Shown here one piece after another: positions 62,404-64,000 of a DNA stretch of 64,000 nucleotides. The stretch's first letter is position 1; each line of letters opens with the position of its first letter. The stretch lies in NCBI RefSeq assembly GCF_018613895.1, contig NZ_JAGGPH010000002.1, positions 124,001 through 188,000 on the forward strand, read 5' to 3'. Source of the stretch: Curtobacterium sp. ISL-83. Lineage in GTDB: Bacteria > Actinomycetota > Actinomycetes > Actinomycetales > Microbacteriaceae. The translations under genes and the position numbers were made by a program. The notes under the pieces were generated by a model. It saw only the letters and a program-made list of their open reading frames with translations. It had not been told where the DNA came from and ran no database searches.

Positions 62404-63104
62404 GGCCAGCTGGGCTCCGTCGCCGGCATGATCGACAGCTCGCGGATCTCGCAGCCGGCCGGCTGCGCGAGCGCGAAGATGATCGAGTTCGCGACGTACA
62501 CCGGCTCGATGAGCTGCGCGTCCGGACCCGGCTTGTACTGCTCGGTGCGGTCGGCGAAGAAGTTGGTGCGCATCCCGGCGGGGATGATGTTCGTCACGCC
62601 GACCCGGCCGGCGGTCTCGGCGGCGAGGGCCTGCGAGAACCCCCGGACGCCGAACTTCGACGCCGAGTACGCGGTGCCGTGGCCGACGCCGCGGAGGGCG
62701 AGCGACGACGAGATCGTCACGACGCGGCCGTGCGTGGCCTCGAGCGCGGGCAGGGCCGCACGGACGGTCGACGCGGTACCGATCAGGTTGACGGCGACGA
62801 TCTGCTCCCACTTGCCCGACGAGATGGCGTCGATCGGGGCGGGGGTGTCGATGCCCGCGGCGGTGACGACGGCGTCGAGACCACCGTGGCGCTCGACCGC
62901 CTCGGCGACGGCCCGCTCGACGGCCTCGGTGTCGGAGACGTCGACCGCGACGGCGTCGACGCCCTCGGGCACGGCGTCGATCCGCAGGTCGAGGACGATC
63001 GGGGTGCCGCCGGCCTCGGTGACGGCGGCCACGACGGCTGCACCGAGTCCGGAGGCGCCGCCGGTGACGAGGACGCGGCCGATGGGGGTGGTGGGGACGG
63101 GCAT
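62400..63104 (-). CDS. Short-chain dehydrogenase/reductase (234 aa)
   Basis: A classical SDR: cofactor motif VTGGASGLGAAVV, VTAAGIDTP after strand 4, SSSLAL with the catalytic serine, and YSASKFGVRGF with Tyr and Lys. The length is typical. It is on the same strand as, and 123 bases downstream of, the HldE-like gene, suggesting a shared operon and a role in modifying a sugar or its nucleotide form; other substrates cannot be excluded. Its 3' end overlaps the tandem palindromes. Confidence 0.88.
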   Translation of the reverse strand: MPVPTTPIGRVLVTGGASGLGAAVVAAVTEAGGTPIVLDLRIDAVPEGVDAVAVDVSDTEAVERAVAEAVERHGGLDAVVTAAGIDTPAPIDAISSGKWEQIVAVNLIGTASTVRAALPALEATHGRVVTISSSLALRGVGHGTAYSASKFGVRGFSQALAAETAGRVGVTNIIPAGMRTNFFADRTEQYKPGPDAQLIEPVYVANSIIFALAQPAGCEIRELSIMPATEPSWP

Positions 63105-63227
63105 GGACTTCCTTCCGTGGGGGTCCCGGAGCGCGGCTGCGACTGCAGCCGGTCACGGGCCCGGTGTCGGTTCGAACGGGTGTGGTGCGCTGGCGCGGTG
63201 GACGGCGCTGCGCGGTGGCGGTGGCGG

Positions 63228-64000
63228 TCAGCCCACGTGGGCGAGTGCCGCCGCGAGTCGGGTCGTGGAACGCCCGGGGTGGAACGGCACCGTGACGACC
63301 CGTCCGCCCCACTCGGCGAGCGTGGCCGACTCGGGCAGCTCGCTGGCCGTGTAGTCGCCTCCCTTCGCCCAGACGTCCGGCCGGAACCGGCGGAGGGCCT
63401 CGTCGGGCGTGTGCTCGTCGAACACGACGACGGCGTCCACGCAGTCCAGGGCCAGGAGCAGCTCGACCCGGTCCTCCTGGGTCATGATCGGCCGCTCGGG
63501 TCCCTTCAGGGCACGGACGGACGAGTCGGAGTTCAGGCAGACGACCAGGCAGTCGCCGAGGGCGCGGGCTGCCGACAGCGTGCGGGCGTGTCCGGCGTGC
63601 AGCAGGTCGAAGCACCCGCCGGTGGCCACGACGGTGCCGCCGGCGGCGCGGATGTCGTGCACGATCCGGAGCGCGTCCCGGTCCGTCCCCGGCACGGCGA
63701 CCGGTGCGGGGCCGTCGTCGGCGAGGAGCGCCGTGACCCCGCCCGCGGCGAGGTACTCGGACGCGTCCGCGACGCCCGCGGCGACCGCGTCCACGACGCT
63801 GGCGCCCGAAGCAAGGGCAACGGCCACGCCGGCGGCGAGGCGGTCGCCGGCGCCGCACGGGTCGCCGGCCGTGATGGAGGGGGCCGGGACGAACCGGCTG
63901 TCGACGCCGGTGTCCGAGCCGGTGGCGACGAGCGCACCGCGGTCACCGAGGGTGACGGCGACGGCGTCGATGCCCCACGCCTCGAGGAGCGCGCGGGCAG
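63228..64000 (-). CDS. Second HldE-like kinase/nucleotidyltransferase (5' end outside window)
   Basis: The frame is open at the window edge. The visible part starts in the C-terminal half of a PfkB kinase (EAWGIDAVAVTLGDRGALVA, then the anion-hole motif GDPCGAGDRLAAGVA) and runs into a nucleotidyltransferase with ATGGCFDLLHAGHARTL (HxGH) and LKGPERPIM. The layout is that of HldE. The kinase motif has DPCGAGD where ASGAGD or DTTGAGD is usual, and a short linker separates the domains. It overlaps functionally with the complete HldE at 58172. Confidence 0.82.
   Translation of the reverse strand, partial: ARALLEAWGIDAVAVTLGDRGALVATGSDTGVDSRFVPAPSITAGDPCGAGDRLAAGVAVALASGASVVDAVAAGVADASEYLAAGGVTALLADDGPAPVAVPGTDRDALRIVHDIRAAGGTVVATGGCFDLLHAGHARTLSAARALGDCLVVCLNSDSSVRALKGPERPIMTQEDRVELLLALDCVDAVVVFDEHTPDEALRRFRPDVWAKGGDYTASELPESATLAEWGGRVVTVPFHPGRSTTRLAAALAHVG

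Overview
The window is very G+C-rich, densely packed DNA with overlapping stop/start codons, many GTG starts and lipoprotein signals. Together with a flagellar export operon, a CsrA gene and a histidine-utilisation operon, this suggests a motile actinobacterium. A Microbacteriaceae member such as Curtobacterium is my best guess; this is inference from gene content, not from a marker gene.

Layout. 1-6180: flagellar type III export genes fliP(partial)-fliQ-fliR-flhB-flhA, then an FlhF-like gene without a P-loop and csrA. 6229-11723: a SatD-like/membrane protein pair behind two tandem palindromes, an acyl-CoA oxidase, a POT peptide transporter and two small genes. 11785-17934: a repeat-filled gap, then jetC-jetB-jetA of a Wadjet/MksBEF SMC-like system with no jetD, directly downstream of the 3' end of tRNA-Val(CAC). 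18309-18650: tRNA-Gly(GCC), tRNA-Cys(GCA) and tRNA-Val(GAC). A degenerate copy of the tRNA-Val(GAC) 3' end and terminator lies at 21163-21227, so the secreted HYDIN/FN3 protein gene between them may sit in an island remnant. 21327-26132: orphan lipoproteins, small membrane proteins and an HD-domain hydrolase.

26202-34187: the hut operon hutH-hutU-M20 amidohydrolase-hutF-hutI (minus strand) with a divergent IclR regulator. HutF makes N-formylglutamate; no HutG is present, and the M20 enzyme sits where a deformylase is expected. 34230-39789: a small-molecule kinase, two alpha/beta hydrolases, an AraC regulator, a short-chain dehydrogenase and a DinB-like protein. 39830-50162: a ROK repressor, a divergent oligopeptide/oligosaccharide-type ABC transporter (five genes), a GH2 beta-mannosidase and a LacI-type sensor lacking its DNA-binding domain. 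This reads as a mannoside uptake and degradation locus.

50277-56328: an acyl-CoA synthetase, a second identical tRNA-Gly(GCC), a three-gene molybdenum oxidoreductase module and a secreted alkaline phosphatase with a possible Pho box. 56358-57235 is a non-coding nested repeat array. 57282-64000: a glycan locus with a GT2 glycosyltransferase, a bifunctional HldE-like heptose kinase/adenylyltransferase, an aldehyde dehydrogenase, a GT9 heptosyltransferase-like enzyme, a short-chain dehydrogenase and a second HldE-like gene cut by the window edge.

The strongest leads are jetABC without jetD beside a tRNA, the tRNA-end duplication, the nested repeat array, the M20 enzyme in the hut operon, and the heptose cluster in what looks like a Gram-positive organism.
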